From Candidatus Scalindua japonica (lineage in GTDB: Bacteria > Planctomycetota > Brocadiia > Brocadiales > Scalinduaceae), in the NCBI RefSeq assembly GCF_002443295.1, contig NZ_BAOS01000038.1:30700-94699 (forward strand): a DNA stretch of 64,000 nt, in the 5' to 3' direction. Below the pieces are notes generated by a model. That model ran no database searches. It was not told the DNA's origin and saw nothing but the letters and a program-made list of their open reading frames with translations. A program made the translations under genes and the position numbers. The stretch's first letter is position 1. Every line of letters starts with the position of its first letter. This document shows, in pieces, positions 24,990-34,038 of this stretch.

Positions 24990-25674
24990 GCATGATCGTG
25001 ATTTTTTGATTAAGATCAACGGTCAGGAGTTGATGAGCAGCCGCCAGCATGAGTCGGAACTGGAGCTGGCGAGGCTTGGTTGCGCGCACCTGGTGGGTCA
25101 CATGTCACCAGGTGTACTCATTGGCGGCCTGGGGCTGGGTTATACCTTGTACCAGGTCCTCGATATGCTTAGCTCAAGTACCCATGTGGTAGTTGGTGAG
25201 CTGTTGAGTGCTGTAGTAGAGTGGAATCGCGAGTTTCTTGGGGAACTCAACGGCCGATTACTGGAGGATGAAAGAGTTGACCTCAAGACGGGAGACATTG
25301 TGACAATTATCTCACGTTCCAGGAGCAAATTCGACGCGATCCTGCTGGACATTGATAATGGACCTAACGCGATGACTAATTCAGCAAACCGCCGTCTCTA
25401 TTGTTATGAAGGAGTTATGGCATGTCGCTACGCGTTACGAAAACAGGGGTGTCTGGCTGTGTGGTCGGTGGAGCCGAGTAAAAAATTCGAACGGCTATTG
25501 ACAGGCTGCGGTTTTCATGTGCGGCGTTTTCGTGTTCCGGCATACAAGGGGAGTAAATCGGAGTTTCGTTTTGTGTGGGTTGCTTCGGAGAACAAGGCTA
25601 TTCTGCCTCCCGGTGGCGGCGAATTACGTAAATTGGTTAGAGGCGAGTCAAAGAAAAGTCACAGAGTGTCCTGA
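24925..25674 (+). CDS. Spermidine-synthase-like protein
   Basis: A 249-residue protein with a SAM/decarboxy-SAM-binding Rossmann core: VLIGGLGLGYTLYQVLD (glycine loop, residues about 64-80), VVVGELLSAVVEWNREFL, and FDAILLDIDNGPNAM with the acidic residue of the active-site loop. This is the spermine/spermidine synthase superfamily, but the usual polyamine-site motifs are not obvious, so it may be a methyltransferase-like relative. Its codons are visibly GC-richer than those of its neighbours, and it begins right where the RelE-like gene is cut, both consistent with acquisition by transfer. Confidence 0.75.
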   Translation: MKPTVRIATARTPDGGEMELFKHDRDFLIKINGQELMSSRQHESELELARLGCAHLVGHMSPGVLIGGLGLGYTLYQVLDMLSSSTHVVVGELLSAVVEWNREFLGELNGRLLEDERVDLKTGDIVTIISRSRSKFDAILLDIDNGPNAMTNSANRRLYCYEGVMACRYALRKQGCLAVWSVEPSKKFERLLTGCGFHVRRFRVPAYKGSKSEFRFVWVASENKAILPPGGGELRKLVRGESKKSHRVS

Positions 25675-25746
25675 GAGAGGCATTAGTTGGAACATCAGTG
25701 GGTTGGATAGAAGCACTATACTCCTGCTTTCCTACATCTCCATACC

Positions 25747-27186
25747 TTACTCTCCGGCAGATTCAGCCTTAAGTTGTTTAAGGATCGAGGGGAGGTATTC
25801 GAACATGTATTCCACATCTTCTTTAGTGCTTGAAAGACCAAAACTGAAACGGATAATACCGTAACGATCGGTATCGACACCCAGTGCCTTAATGGTATAT
25901 GACGCGTCTGTACTGCCCGCACTACAGGCGGAGCCGGATGAAACATACACTCCGATTTGATTCAGGCTTAGGAGAAGAGACCCACTGTCGACATCCGGGA
26001 AGCCTATGTTAAGATTATTAGCTGTTCGGTGTTCCAGTGAACCGTTTACAATTATTCCGGGTTCAATTTTTCGAAGTCCTTCTAGAAAATAGTTCCTCAG
26101 TTCAAGTAAGCGTCTATTTTCCTTTTCCATTTCAGAGCAGGCCAGTCTGGCTGCCTGGCCAAAAGCCATTATTGCTCCTACATTTTCTGTCCCTGCTCGT
26201 AATCCGTATTCCTGCGCTCCACCATGAATAAGTGGCACAACTGATATTTCTTTACTTACATATAAAGCTCCAACCCCTTTTGGAGCATAGATTTTGTGGC
26301 CGGACATAGTCATTAATGATAACCCCATTTTCTTTGGAAGGAGCGTTATCTTCCCAAATCCTTGTATGGCGTCTACCATGAACGGGACACCCGCTTCTTT
26401 GCAGGATTTTCCAATTTCACTGATCGGGTTTATGACTCCAATCTCATTATTTATTGCCATTATTGATACAAGGATGGTATCTGTTCTCAGATTATTTTTT
26501 ACGGATTGGGCCGTGACACGTCCATCCTTAGATACATTCAGATATGTTACCGAAAAACCCAGGTCTTCAAGATATTCCAAAGTCTTTAATACTGCAGGAT
26601 GCTCTACCTTGCTACTGATAATATGTCCTTTATTATCAAGATGTTTAAAGGCGATTCCCTTAATGGCCGCATTGTTAGCCTCTGAACCGGAACCCGTAAA
26701 AATTATTTCTTCAGGGTTTACCTTAAGGCAATCAGAGATTTGTATGCGGGAATTTCGGATTATGTCATAGGATAAGATACCGGGATTTGTGCTGCTGCTC
26801 GGGTTTCCAAAACCGGAAGAACCGCTGTAATATTCCACCAGGTTCTTTCTTACTTCATCACGTATAAAGGTTGTGGCGTTATTATCCAGGTAGACTTCCC
26901 TGAAATTTTCCACATTAACGGTAGCCATGGGTTTACACAGGTCTCTCCCCGTCTGAATAGGTATCCCAACCCAGGTATAAACCGATGCGAGACCGTGTGG
27001 AAAGAGTTCCTCAATAGCCTCTTTAGTAGCTCCCGTATTCTTCTTAATTTTCTGATATAAAGGGCCGACCCTGTTTTTTTCATAGTAATCATATGCAAAG
27101 TTCAGGATGTTCATGTGCCTGTCTGTCAAAGTTGTACCGGATATTTTTGACATTCGGTTTATGAGAGTTTTTACGAGATTATTCAT
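25747..27186 (-). CDS. Cysteine desulfurase (NifS-like) with N-terminal DsrC/TusE-like domain
   Basis: A 479-residue protein. Residues about 18-88 resemble DsrC/TusE sulfur carriers: LTDRHMNILNFAYDYYEKN, then EELFPHGLASVYTWVGIPIQT and Cys84; the penultimate C-terminal Cys of true DsrC is absent. From residue 98 it is a NifS/IscS-type desulfurase: YLDNNATT, GSGSEANNAAIKG, VEHPAVL, VDAIQGFGK, the PLP lysine in MSGHKIYAPKG (K298), and the catalytic Cys in VSSGSACSAGS (C421). The enzyme removes sulfur from cysteine as a persulfide for Fe-S clusters or thio-cofactors. The fused carrier-like domain suggests built-in sulfur transfer. No ribosome site is visible at the ATG; a start at codon 12 is possible. 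Confidence 0.85.
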   Translation of the reverse strand: MNNLVKTLINRMSKISGTTLTDRHMNILNFAYDYYEKNRVGPLYQKIKKNTGATKEAIEELFPHGLASVYTWVGIPIQTGRDLCKPMATVNVENFREVYLDNNATTFIRDEVRKNLVEYYSGSSGFGNPSSSTNPGILSYDIIRNSRIQISDCLKVNPEEIIFTGSGSEANNAAIKGIAFKHLDNKGHIISSKVEHPAVLKTLEYLEDLGFSVTYLNVSKDGRVTAQSVKNNLRTDTILVSIMAINNEIGVINPISEIGKSCKEAGVPFMVDAIQGFGKITLLPKKMGLSLMTMSGHKIYAPKGVGALYVSKEISVVPLIHGGAQEYGLRAGTENVGAIMAFGQAARLACSEMEKENRRLLELRNYFLEGLRKIEPGIIVNGSLEHRTANNLNIGFPDVDSGSLLLSLNQIGVYVSSGSACSAGSTDASYTIKALGVDTDRYGIIRFSFGLSSTKEDVEYMFEYLPSILKQLKAESAGE

Positions 27187-27424
27187 GATAATATGGTATA
27201 AAATATTATTTATAAATATTTGTTCATTCTTTTGACTTTAGAACTCTCCCGGATGAATCCTGGTCCGGCATATAGATAGGCAGATTAAAGTCGTACGATC
27301 CTGGCAGCAGACCTCTCTTTCGAGAGGATTCCAGTATTGGATATTGAAATCCTTTCGAAAGAGATGGGGGCTTGTCCTTGCATTTGTAATGAAACGAATA
27401 TGTAGAGAACCAAACCTTACCGTT
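27187..27424. other. Intergenic segment with small palindromes
   Basis: A 238-bp gap between two minus-strand genes. It contains CCTCTCTTTCGAGAGG (27314-27329) and CTTTCGAAAG near 27353, which may be weak terminators for the upstream DUF169 gene. An open frame here (27498-27238, minus) overlaps the DUF169 gene and looks non-coding. Confidence 0.5.
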
Positions 27425-28288
27425 TTAAGCAACACCGGGATATAGGTGGAATGGGAATCCGGATTTTGAATCTTCCATTCCTTTGACCACTTCTTCAAAG
27501 ATTGAAAATGGCATTCCGATACCCATTCGGTCTGCTTCGAATTCTGCTATCAACCTGGCACCAAGGCAATAGGGGGCCACATTGATTTTTCCAGTCAGAT
27601 AAGGTCTCACGATCAGGTCAGAGTTAACAACTCTCAACCCTCCCATACTTGCCGTTACCCGTTCTCCGGTATTGAACTGATATGCCTGTATAATCCTTGT
27701 AAGCTCAACGGAGCGAACACTCAAGACAATCACATCTGGAATTATATCAATATCATCAAAATCTCTGGAATAGAGAAAGACGGCTTTTGTTGTAGGGGGT
27801 TGAATTGCCATCATGTCTTTCATGGCCTTTTTTGCCGTTTCTACGTCTTTAAACCTGCCTGCGTCTTCATTGCCGAAAAGTGCGAAGTCCATATGGCCTG
27901 AGTCTTTGCAAGCATAAACATTACCTTCGGAAAAGTCCTTTGGAGATGGTGGTTTGAAATCGTCACCCAAACCGGACTGGTCTCGCATGATATCGGTATA
28001 TACTCTTGAATCACCAAGTGGTTCAGTCTGGTTCTTATCTACAAGACCAAATGTTATAGCGGCTGCGACACAACCGATATTATCGGAAGTTAACAGGGCC
28101 GCATCTCCCAGGGATGCCTGTTTTGTTGCCTGACAACTGGTTAATGATATAGTTGGTTGATTCTCCTTTGCAGACTCCGGAATTTTGTCTTCGTTTTTAT
28201 AGAACTTGACAGCTGTCATAGGAATCTCCAGATTTTCAACTCCCATGGCATCAATTAGTCTGGAATAGAGTTGATTGATGGTTGTCAT
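27425..28288 (-). CDS. DUF169-family protein
   Basis: A 287-residue protein matching DUF169: IPMTAVKFYKNEDKIPESA at the start, CQATKQASLGDAALLT, NIGCVAAAITFGL, and a C-terminal PYCLGARLIAEFEADRMGIGMPF. The family occurs widely in anaerobes and has no established activity; conserved Cys residues hint at metal or cofactor binding. AAGGAG lies 7 bp before the ATG. It lies 68 bp downstream of folD on the same strand, so cotranscription is likely. Confidence 0.85.
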   Translation of the reverse strand: MTTINQLYSRLIDAMGVENLEIPMTAVKFYKNEDKIPESAKENQPTISLTSCQATKQASLGDAALLTSDNIGCVAAAITFGLVDKNQTEPLGDSRVYTDIMRDQSGLGDDFKPPSPKDFSEGNVYACKDSGHMDFALFGNEDAGRFKDVETAKKAMKDMMAIQPPTTKAVFLYSRDFDDIDIIPDVIVLSVRSVELTRIIQAYQFNTGERVTASMGGLRVVNSDLIVRPYLTGKINVAPYCLGARLIAEFEADRMGIGMPFSIFEEVVKGMEDSKSGFPFHLYPGVA

Positions 28289-28356
28289 TTTGCTCTCCTT
28301 GTAAATAGTAACATATACATTTATCCTGCGATAATAACTAAAAAGGTTTCGTTGTT

Positions 28357-29268
28357 CTATTGTATGCCCAATTTGAATTTAAGAGATCTGAGGGTATTCC
28401 TCATAAGCATGGTAATTGTCATCGGTCCAACACCTCCGGGTACCGGTGTAATACTGCCTGCTATCTCTTTTGCTTTATCAAAGTCAACATCACCCTGTAA
28501 AACGGCAACCATCTTATTCGGGTCTTTCTTGCTGGGTTTTTCTCCTACCCTGTTAACTCCGACGTCAATTACACACGCGCCAGGTTTGATCCAGTCAGGT
28601 TTTACTAAACCGGGCACACCGGCAGCTACTATCAAAATGTCTGCGCGTTTGCAGTGTTCGTCCATATTTTTTGTTCCTGTATGAACGATTGTTACTGTAG
28701 AATTAGCGCCCTTTCCTTTCTGGAGCAACATATTGGCGATAGGTTTCCCGACAATATTTGAACGGCCAACAACAACAACTTCTGCCCCATTCGTTTCAAC
28801 TCCTGCACGTACTATCATTTCCTGAATACCTGCAGGTGTGCAGGGTGGGAACTTAAGCTCGCTTCCGCCTATCATGAGTCGACCAACATTTACCGGATGG
28901 AAGCCATCAACATCCTTATCGGGATCAATGGCATTTAAAACTTTCTTTTCATCTATGTGGTCCGGAATGGGAAGCTGTACAAGAATACCGTTAATGGTAT
29001 CATCATTATTATATTTATCAATAAGTGCCAGCAGATCCTCTTCTGAAATATCAACCGGTTGGGTATCCTGTACTTCTTTAAATCCAACCCTGTGAGCAGT
29101 TTTGATTTTAAGTGTTACATACGACATGGAAGCAGGATTTTCGCCGATCAGGATAGTTACAAGGCCTGGTACAACTCCGTGTTTTTCTTTTATTTCTGCT
29201 ACCTCAGCAGTGATCTCTTCCAGTATCTGTTCCCGAATTTCAGTACCTTTAATTAGCGTTGCAGTCAT
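28357..29268 (-). CDS. folD: Bifunctional methylene-THF dehydrogenase / methenyl-THF cyclohydrolase
   Basis: A 303-residue protein of normal FolD length. The first domain has GENPASMSYVTLKIKTAHRVG, with the catalytic Lys of the SYxxxK motif, and NGILVQLPIPDHI. The second has the NADP-binding VVVVGRSNIVGKPIANMLL and CVIDVGVNRVG, then GDVDFDKAKEIAGSITPVPGGVGPMT. It interconverts 5,10-methylene-, methenyl- and 10-formyl-tetrahydrofolate in the cytoplasm, feeding one-carbon metabolism (in anammox bacteria also the acetyl-CoA pathway). AAGGAG lies 10 bp before the ATG. Confidence 0.95.
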   Translation of the reverse strand: MTATLIKGTEIREQILEEITAEVAEIKEKHGVVPGLVTILIGENPASMSYVTLKIKTAHRVGFKEVQDTQPVDISEEDLLALIDKYNNDDTINGILVQLPIPDHIDEKKVLNAIDPDKDVDGFHPVNVGRLMIGGSELKFPPCTPAGIQEMIVRAGVETNGAEVVVVGRSNIVGKPIANMLLQKGKGANSTVTIVHTGTKNMDEHCKRADILIVAAGVPGLVKPDWIKPGACVIDVGVNRVGEKPSKKDPNKMVAVLQGDVDFDKAKEIAGSITPVPGGVGPMTITMLMRNTLRSLKFKLGIQ

Positions 29269-29697
29269 TTTTCAAAATCTCCTTATTTATTATTAAATGC
29301 ATATTGTTCGATAAAGCCCCTGCCTGCCGATTGTCAAGCAGATGACCAGGGTTTGAAGTATCAATAATGCCTGAATTAAAACAAAAGATATGTTTTTTAC
29401 ATATTATATTTCTATGTAGTATCTTTGTATGTATTATCTGAAACACAAAATGATAGTGTAACAATCAGTAAAATACAACTTTTTTCTTGGATCTTTTGTA
29501 TACCAATTTCACGAATTTTTACTGACTTATCTTTGATATAATTTACAACCTTTAAGCCAAAAGTTTATTGTCTTAAAGAATATTTGGCAAACTGAGATCT
29601 GTGTTACATCTGAACAAAAAAAGGGAGCCGGGCAAAAAGCCCGGCTCCCTTTTGTACTTCTAATACTTATCTAAATCTATCTATTTTAAACATTAAA
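29269..29697. other. 429-bp intergenic region between folD and the hydrazine dehydrogenase gene
   Basis: AT-rich. It contains the folD promoter region and, near the right end, the terminator at 29617-29653. I see no gene. Confidence 0.6.
29617..29653 (-). terminator. Strong hairpin terminator of the hydrazine dehydrogenase gene
   Basis: GGGAGCCGGGC (29623-29633) and GCCCGGCTCCC (29639-29649) form a perfect 11-bp GC-rich stem with an AAAAA loop, flanked by an A-run on one side and a T-run on the other. In the minus direction it lies 45 bp after the stop and ends in a T-tract; it may work in both directions. Confidence 0.9.
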
Positions 29698-31425
29698 TTA
29701 ATGTTTTTTCATAGATCTTGAACCTGGATTCTCATGTGCAGAATGATGCCCAGCCTTCATGCCCAATGAATCCAACATTCTGTTGATGTACTCAACTTCT
29801 GCCGCTGGTGCATGATTTGTATCCAACCAGCCCGGCTCAGGACATAGATCAAATATAGTCTTGCCTGGGAACTCCTTAACAATCTTCATACCAGACAACT
29901 GATCTGAGTAATCTCCCTTTCTCCAGAACTCAGCAGGTACCCAGTTGATTCCGGCCTTCTTCTCCAATGCAGTAAATCTTCTCGCCTGCTCTGAAGCTGC
30001 CTTTGCCTTCACCAACCATCTGTCCATACCAAAGGATCCATCACAATATGTCGCATCATTCCATGAACCATGCGCCGTTCCTTTGAATATGTAAGTCATC
30101 CAGTATCCAACACTCTCAAAACATACTCTTTCTATGTCTGAACAGTTAGACATTCTGAACTCACCTGACTCACCCTTCTTACCACCATACTTCGGACCAT
30201 CATGATAAGCACCAATCTTCAAACTCCAGATGTGCTGACCACTCCAGTCTGGTGCCAGATCCTTAGGCATTGGTTCGCCCATTCCATCCAGCATCAAATT
30301 CTCTGCTACTTTAAATGTTTCTGTATACTTCAGACCTGCATCCTTACAAGCTTCGTCCATTGCCTGCAAGTTCTCCCTTGCAAATCTTGGTGAATGACAG
30401 TCGTCACATACTGATACCCAGGTGTCTCTCTTTTCTTTCCAGAGAGGCGCACCCCTGTCTGCATTTGACATACCCATACTTGTGTATACAGTTGAAAGCC
30501 TCTGTACGTTGTGATGACCGCCTCTTAAATGACAGTACTGACAAGTCGGCCCAACGTAATCAGCATCAGACAACTTCTTGGTTAAATCAAACTGAGTAGG
30601 ATCCCATTTGTTGGTCTGCCATACAACACCGTGTATTGAGATGTCATATGCTTCCCAGTCCCTGTGGTCTTTTCCCCAGTGACAAGTCTTACACTGTTCT
30701 GACTTTCTGGCAACTACCGGATTAAACTGATGCCTCTGATGACATGTGCTACAACGCTCTTCTGAACTTGTGTGACAGAAAGTACATCCCGCAGTATCTC
30801 CAGGAGGTCTTTCGATTGACCATGCACACTCAATCTGTGCAAAGCTGGAACATGAAGCGTGTGAACCTATACCACCCTGTGAATTCTGGATGTACTGTTC
30901 TTCGTGACAATCACTAACGCCACAAGCCTTTGAACTTGGCATAAGCAACTTCTGATGATTGTTACCATGACAGGTATCACAACCTGTTGGACTAGGTTCT
31001 GCTTTCGCATGCGCACTCTTTTCGTAATCTCTTACGATACCAGGTGTGACTACTGAATGACAACCCAGACACTCCTTCAGTCTGAACTGACCCTTGATTG
31101 GGTTTGATGGCCTTACTTCATCCCTGTTGTACATATAATCCGGGATGTAGTAACGATATGCAGGGAGTGTTCTCCAGAATCTGGAATACTTTCCAGGATA
31201 TGGAGGCGCGCCCTTTGGATATCCCATGTACTTCGCGTACAAACCTGAAAAGAAAACCTTTCCAGAGTTGTCAGGGTCTCCAGGCATACCATAGACTTCG
31301 TGCGGTACCCAATGCGTGATAATTTCTACCGCATCAGCGTCTTTACTGGAAAAATTCGCGTAAAAACAGAATGCTGCTACGAAAACCAGTAATGCAATAA
31401 ATAATGTATTAAATTTCTTTAACAT
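29698..31425 (-). CDS. hdh: Octahaem hydrazine dehydrogenase (HAO family)
   Basis: A 575-residue protein with a signal peptide (LFIALLVFVAAFCFYANFSS) and eight haem sites: CxxCH at residues 119, 149, 214, 225, 245, 295 and 340, plus a CX4CH at 168-174, the pattern of the hydroxylamine oxidoreductase family. The sequence as I recall it from Kuenenia hydrazine dehydrogenase is very close over the whole length (for example HEVYGMPG, FWRTLPAYRYYIPDYMYN, GPTCQYCHLRGGHHNVQR, HGSWNDATY, DGSFGMDRWLV). Tyr460 in NDATY is at about the position of the tyrosine that crosslinks to the P460 haem. The enzyme oxidises hydrazine to N2 in the anammoxosome, the final energy-yielding step. AAGGAG precedes the ATG. 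A paralogous HAO of other function is the main alternative. Confidence 0.85.
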   Translation of the reverse strand: MLKKFNTLFIALLVFVAAFCFYANFSSKDADAVEIITHWVPHEVYGMPGDPDNSGKVFFSGLYAKYMGYPKGAPPYPGKYSRFWRTLPAYRYYIPDYMYNRDEVRPSNPIKGQFRLKECLGCHSVVTPGIVRDYEKSAHAKAEPSPTGCDTCHGNNHQKLLMPSSKACGVSDCHEEQYIQNSQGGIGSHASCSSFAQIECAWSIERPPGDTAGCTFCHTSSEERCSTCHQRHQFNPVVARKSEQCKTCHWGKDHRDWEAYDISIHGVVWQTNKWDPTQFDLTKKLSDADYVGPTCQYCHLRGGHHNVQRLSTVYTSMGMSNADRGAPLWKEKRDTWVSVCDDCHSPRFARENLQAMDEACKDAGLKYTETFKVAENLMLDGMGEPMPKDLAPDWSGQHIWSLKIGAYHDGPKYGGKKGESGEFRMSNCSDIERVCFESVGYWMTYIFKGTAHGSWNDATYCDGSFGMDRWLVKAKAASEQARRFTALEKKAGINWVPAEFWRKGDYSDQLSGMKIVKEFPGKTIFDLCPEPGWLDTNHAPAAEVEYINRMLDSLGMKAGHHSAHENPGSRSMKKH

Positions 31426-32121
31426 TTATTCTTACCTTCTCCTTTCCACTTCAAAAAATATAAAATAACGTTGATACTAGTTGATACTAATTAAGTTGAG
31501 ACTTATTAGGCGTGCCGTGTGATCACTAACGGCAATGCCTTTGAACGTCTCCCTGCAATTGTAATAATTTCCTTCCTGTAATCTCACCCCCTCCTCAGAC
31601 CATATTATGCAAAATTACTAACCGTTCTCTACTTTTGGCCTCTTTAAAAGATTTGTCTGGAAAGAAACTAGACCCGAACCAATCTTTTTCAAGTTTCTCT
31701 GTGACCATCAATATTAATATATTGCCTTTCGTTTTGAATCCTTGAAAAGCATTTTACCTCTAATATTTAGCAAATAAATTATATGGTACTGCAATTGAGT
31801 ATATACTTCTTCTGAAGTTTGTAATTTTACATTATTGTATGATGTAATCAATGATAATAATAAATAAATTTGAATTGATCAACGTGTTGAAATTATTACT
31901 GTTTATCATAAGTAATTGATATTACAATGTTAACACACCAATATCTTTAGTGTTTATTATTATGCATAATTATGGTGTAATATGTTGATAAATTTATGCT
32001 TTGGGTGATAATCTGATTATAATATTGAGTAAATGAAACAGGATTTTATTGTTATTTTGAGATTATGTGTCATAATTAACCGTAATGATTTTCTGAAACT
32101 ATTATGTTGGAGTTATATTTT
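31426..32121. promoter_or_regulatory. Divergent control region of hdh and the SorC-type regulator
   Basis: About 700 bp of AT-rich DNA with no gene. Notable sites: a tandem GTTGATACTA GTTGATACTA at 31470-31489, 45 bp upstream of the hdh ATG, and a small dyad TCAACGTGTTGA at 31879-31890. Long 5' leaders are plausible for such a highly expressed gene. No promoter boxes can be assigned with confidence. Confidence 0.45.
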
Positions 32122-33375
32122 ATGTCTGGTAAAAAAAATGTAAATAAAAATAAGTCCGGAATTGCTATCAGTCATCTGGAACTGGATAATAAGATCTCAA
32201 AGATCATTTTTGAAAAATGGCCTAAATTTGTTACCCAAAAGGAGATTGCGGATGAGTTGAATGTATCGCAGTCGCTCGTTTCCAAACGGCTGTCGAGTTG
32301 GACAAATAAGAAAAATGTTCCACTTAAGATGTCCTATGAGGAGAGAAACGTCGAGCTTGAGAAAAAGCTGAAAGACAGTTACCATCTTAATGATGTTGTT
32401 GTCTTAAAAAATGCGGACTATTTTGTTCATACCCAGGCTTATTATAAACAGATAGGTAAGTATGCGTCTGATATTCTTGTCCGAAAGATAAATGTAATTC
32501 TTGAGAACAACACTAAGACCATGAGTCACCAAATCAAGGAAAATGATATAATTAAAGAAACAGAAATCAAGATATCGGCACAGGGCGGAAGCAGTGTTTT
32601 GACTACAATAATGAGCCTTGCTGACGAGCTTGAGGATACGGATATAAAGTTACTTTTTTCAAGCTGTATAGCTTTAAGATCGAACAACTTAATAGAACTT
32701 TCTCCTCTGCATATTGTGTCACAGCTATTAAACCGAAATCTCAACGTCGGGGTCACACATACTTATCAGCTTCCTGAAATCACTAATCTCTATAGCAAGG
32801 AATCGTTGTATGAGATTATCGAGCAGAGAATCAGGACCAGAAAAATGCTTGGATTTGAGGACGAAGTATTAAACAGTGATGTCGTTATTTTAGGTTTGGG
32901 GAGCATAAGGTGGAACCACCCTGTAACAGGTTTTATGCGCCATGTTTATAATTTACGGTTACAATCCTTTTTAAATAATTTTGATATTGTAGGTGAAATT
33001 GCGTTTGCTCCTTTCAGCAAAAAAGGATTTTTGTTTCATCATCTGGTTGGGGAAGTGTTTGAACGAGAAAACGGGAAATTTAAATATGAGGAACACGAGC
33101 AGATTAAAAGGCTGAAAAATTTTGCTAACAAGGACGTGATCTTATCTAAGCAGGATCTTATTGATGCCGTGACTTTCTTCAGTTCTATATTTACGGTAAA
33201 TTTCTGCGAGATTGAGGACCGTTTGCAGAAACAGGATAAAAAGCCATATATACTTCTTGCTGCAGGAGGGCCCAGCCAGAAAGCCCTGCCTCTTAAGATA
33301 ATATTAGATAGATGGAAAGGTATAAATATTGTGAACGGGCTTGTAACCAGTGAAAATATTGCCCAGGATTTATAA
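32122..33375 (+). CDS. SorC/DeoR-type transcriptional regulator
   Basis: The frame opens at 32104, but GGAG at 32109-32112 fits the ATG at 32122, giving about 417 residues. The N-terminal helix-turn-helix is clear (KFVTQKEIADELNVSQSLVSKRLSSW, residues about 34-60). The remainder resembles the SorC effector-binding domain: LFSSCIALRSNNLIELSPLHIVSQLLNR, DVVILGLGSIRW, DIVGEIAFAPFSKKG and a C-terminal AAGGPSQKALPLKIIL. SorC proteins bind phosphorylated small molecules; this one has an unusual spacer of about 100 residues between the two domains. It is divergent from hdh and may control it. Confidence 0.75.
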   Translation: MSGKKNVNKNKSGIAISHLELDNKISKIIFEKWPKFVTQKEIADELNVSQSLVSKRLSSWTNKKNVPLKMSYEERNVELEKKLKDSYHLNDVVVLKNADYFVHTQAYYKQIGKYASDILVRKINVILENNTKTMSHQIKENDIIKETEIKISAQGGSSVLTTIMSLADELEDTDIKLLFSSCIALRSNNLIELSPLHIVSQLLNRNLNVGVTHTYQLPEITNLYSKESLYEIIEQRIRTRKMLGFEDEVLNSDVVILGLGSIRWNHPVTGFMRHVYNLRLQSFLNNFDIVGEIAFAPFSKKGFLFHHLVGEVFERENGKFKYEEHEQIKRLKNFANKDVILSKQDLIDAVTFFSSIFTVNFCEIEDRLQKQDKKPYILLAAGGPSQKALPLKIILDRWKGINIVNGLVTSENIAQDL

Positions 33376-33387
33376 GGAGCAAGTACC

Positions 33388-33442
33388 AATTCAGGAATTG
33401 TTGATTTGTCATTCAATTTTCCATTTTCGCAATTCCTTAATT
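33388..33442 (+). terminator. Hairpin after the SorC-type gene
   Basis: AATTCAGGAATTG (33388-33400) and CAATTCCTTAATT (33430-33442) pair with one mismatch and are followed by a short T-rich run. It is a weak intrinsic terminator or palindromic repeat. Confidence 0.5.
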
Positions 33443-33541
33443 CTTCATTTTTATGATGAGTGATTTATTAAAGAACGCGTAAGTTTCAGATTATATGAAG
33501 GCAACATCTTTTATTCGTTTTTTTTACCAGCATCCAGTGTA

Positions 33542-34021
33542 ATGACAAAGGTATACGTGGGCCTCGGTTCAAACCTTGGTAATAGAAAAGAGAATATAAT
33601 CAGAGCTATCGATAGAATTGATACCTGTGAGGAGTTCAGTGTCAAAGAGAGGTCCGGTTTTTACGATACTGCACCATTTGGTGGTCCGCCACAACCTGAT
33701 TATGTTAATTGTGTTATTGGATTGGAGACAGAGGTTGGACCGCAAGCACTCCTGAAAGAGTTTAAGAAGATTGAGGTAGAACTGGGGAGAAAGCCAGGTT
33801 TAAGGTGGGGTCCGAGGATGGTAGACCTTGATATATTGTTATATGGGGATAAAATTGTGAAGGAACATAATTTGAAGATTCCTCATGAACGCATGTATGA
33901 ACGTGTTTTTGTGTTAGAACCGCTATGTGAAATATCGCCTGATATTAAACATCCTGTCTCAGGTATAAGTCTTTCTGAACTGTTGGATAAGTTAAAACAA
34001 GAGCAACATGAGAATCTATAA
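33542..34021 (+). CDS. folK: 2-amino-4-hydroxy-6-hydroxymethyldihydropteridine pyrophosphokinase
   Basis: A 159-residue protein of normal FolK length with all signatures: VYVGLGSNLGNRKENI at the start, SGFYDTAPFGG, QPDYVNCVIGLET, and the substrate/ATP motif RWGPRMVDLDILLYGD. It transfers pyrophosphate from ATP to the pterin, an early step of folate synthesis. The start has no obvious ribosome site. It is followed 17 bp later by the LptF/G-type permease gene on the same strand. A second folate gene, folD, lies 4 kb upstream in the opposite direction. Confidence 0.95.
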   Translation: MTKVYVGLGSNLGNRKENIIRAIDRIDTCEEFSVKERSGFYDTAPFGGPPQPDYVNCVIGLETEVGPQALLKEFKKIEVELGRKPGLRWGPRMVDLDILLYGDKIVKEHNLKIPHERMYERVFVLEPLCEISPDIKHPVSGISLSELLDKLKQEQHENL

Positions 34022-34038
34022 ATTTTTATAGGAGTAAG

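Noticed and set aside
27238..27498. Minus-strand ORF between the NifS-like and DUF169 genes
   Set aside because: It overlaps the well-supported DUF169 gene, has no ribosome site or recognisable motif and contains two small palindromes more typical of intergenic DNA.
32104..32121. Upstream ATG as start of the SorC-type regulator
   Set aside because: The ATG at 32122 has GGAG at correct spacing, and that site would lie inside the coding sequence if the first ATG were used.
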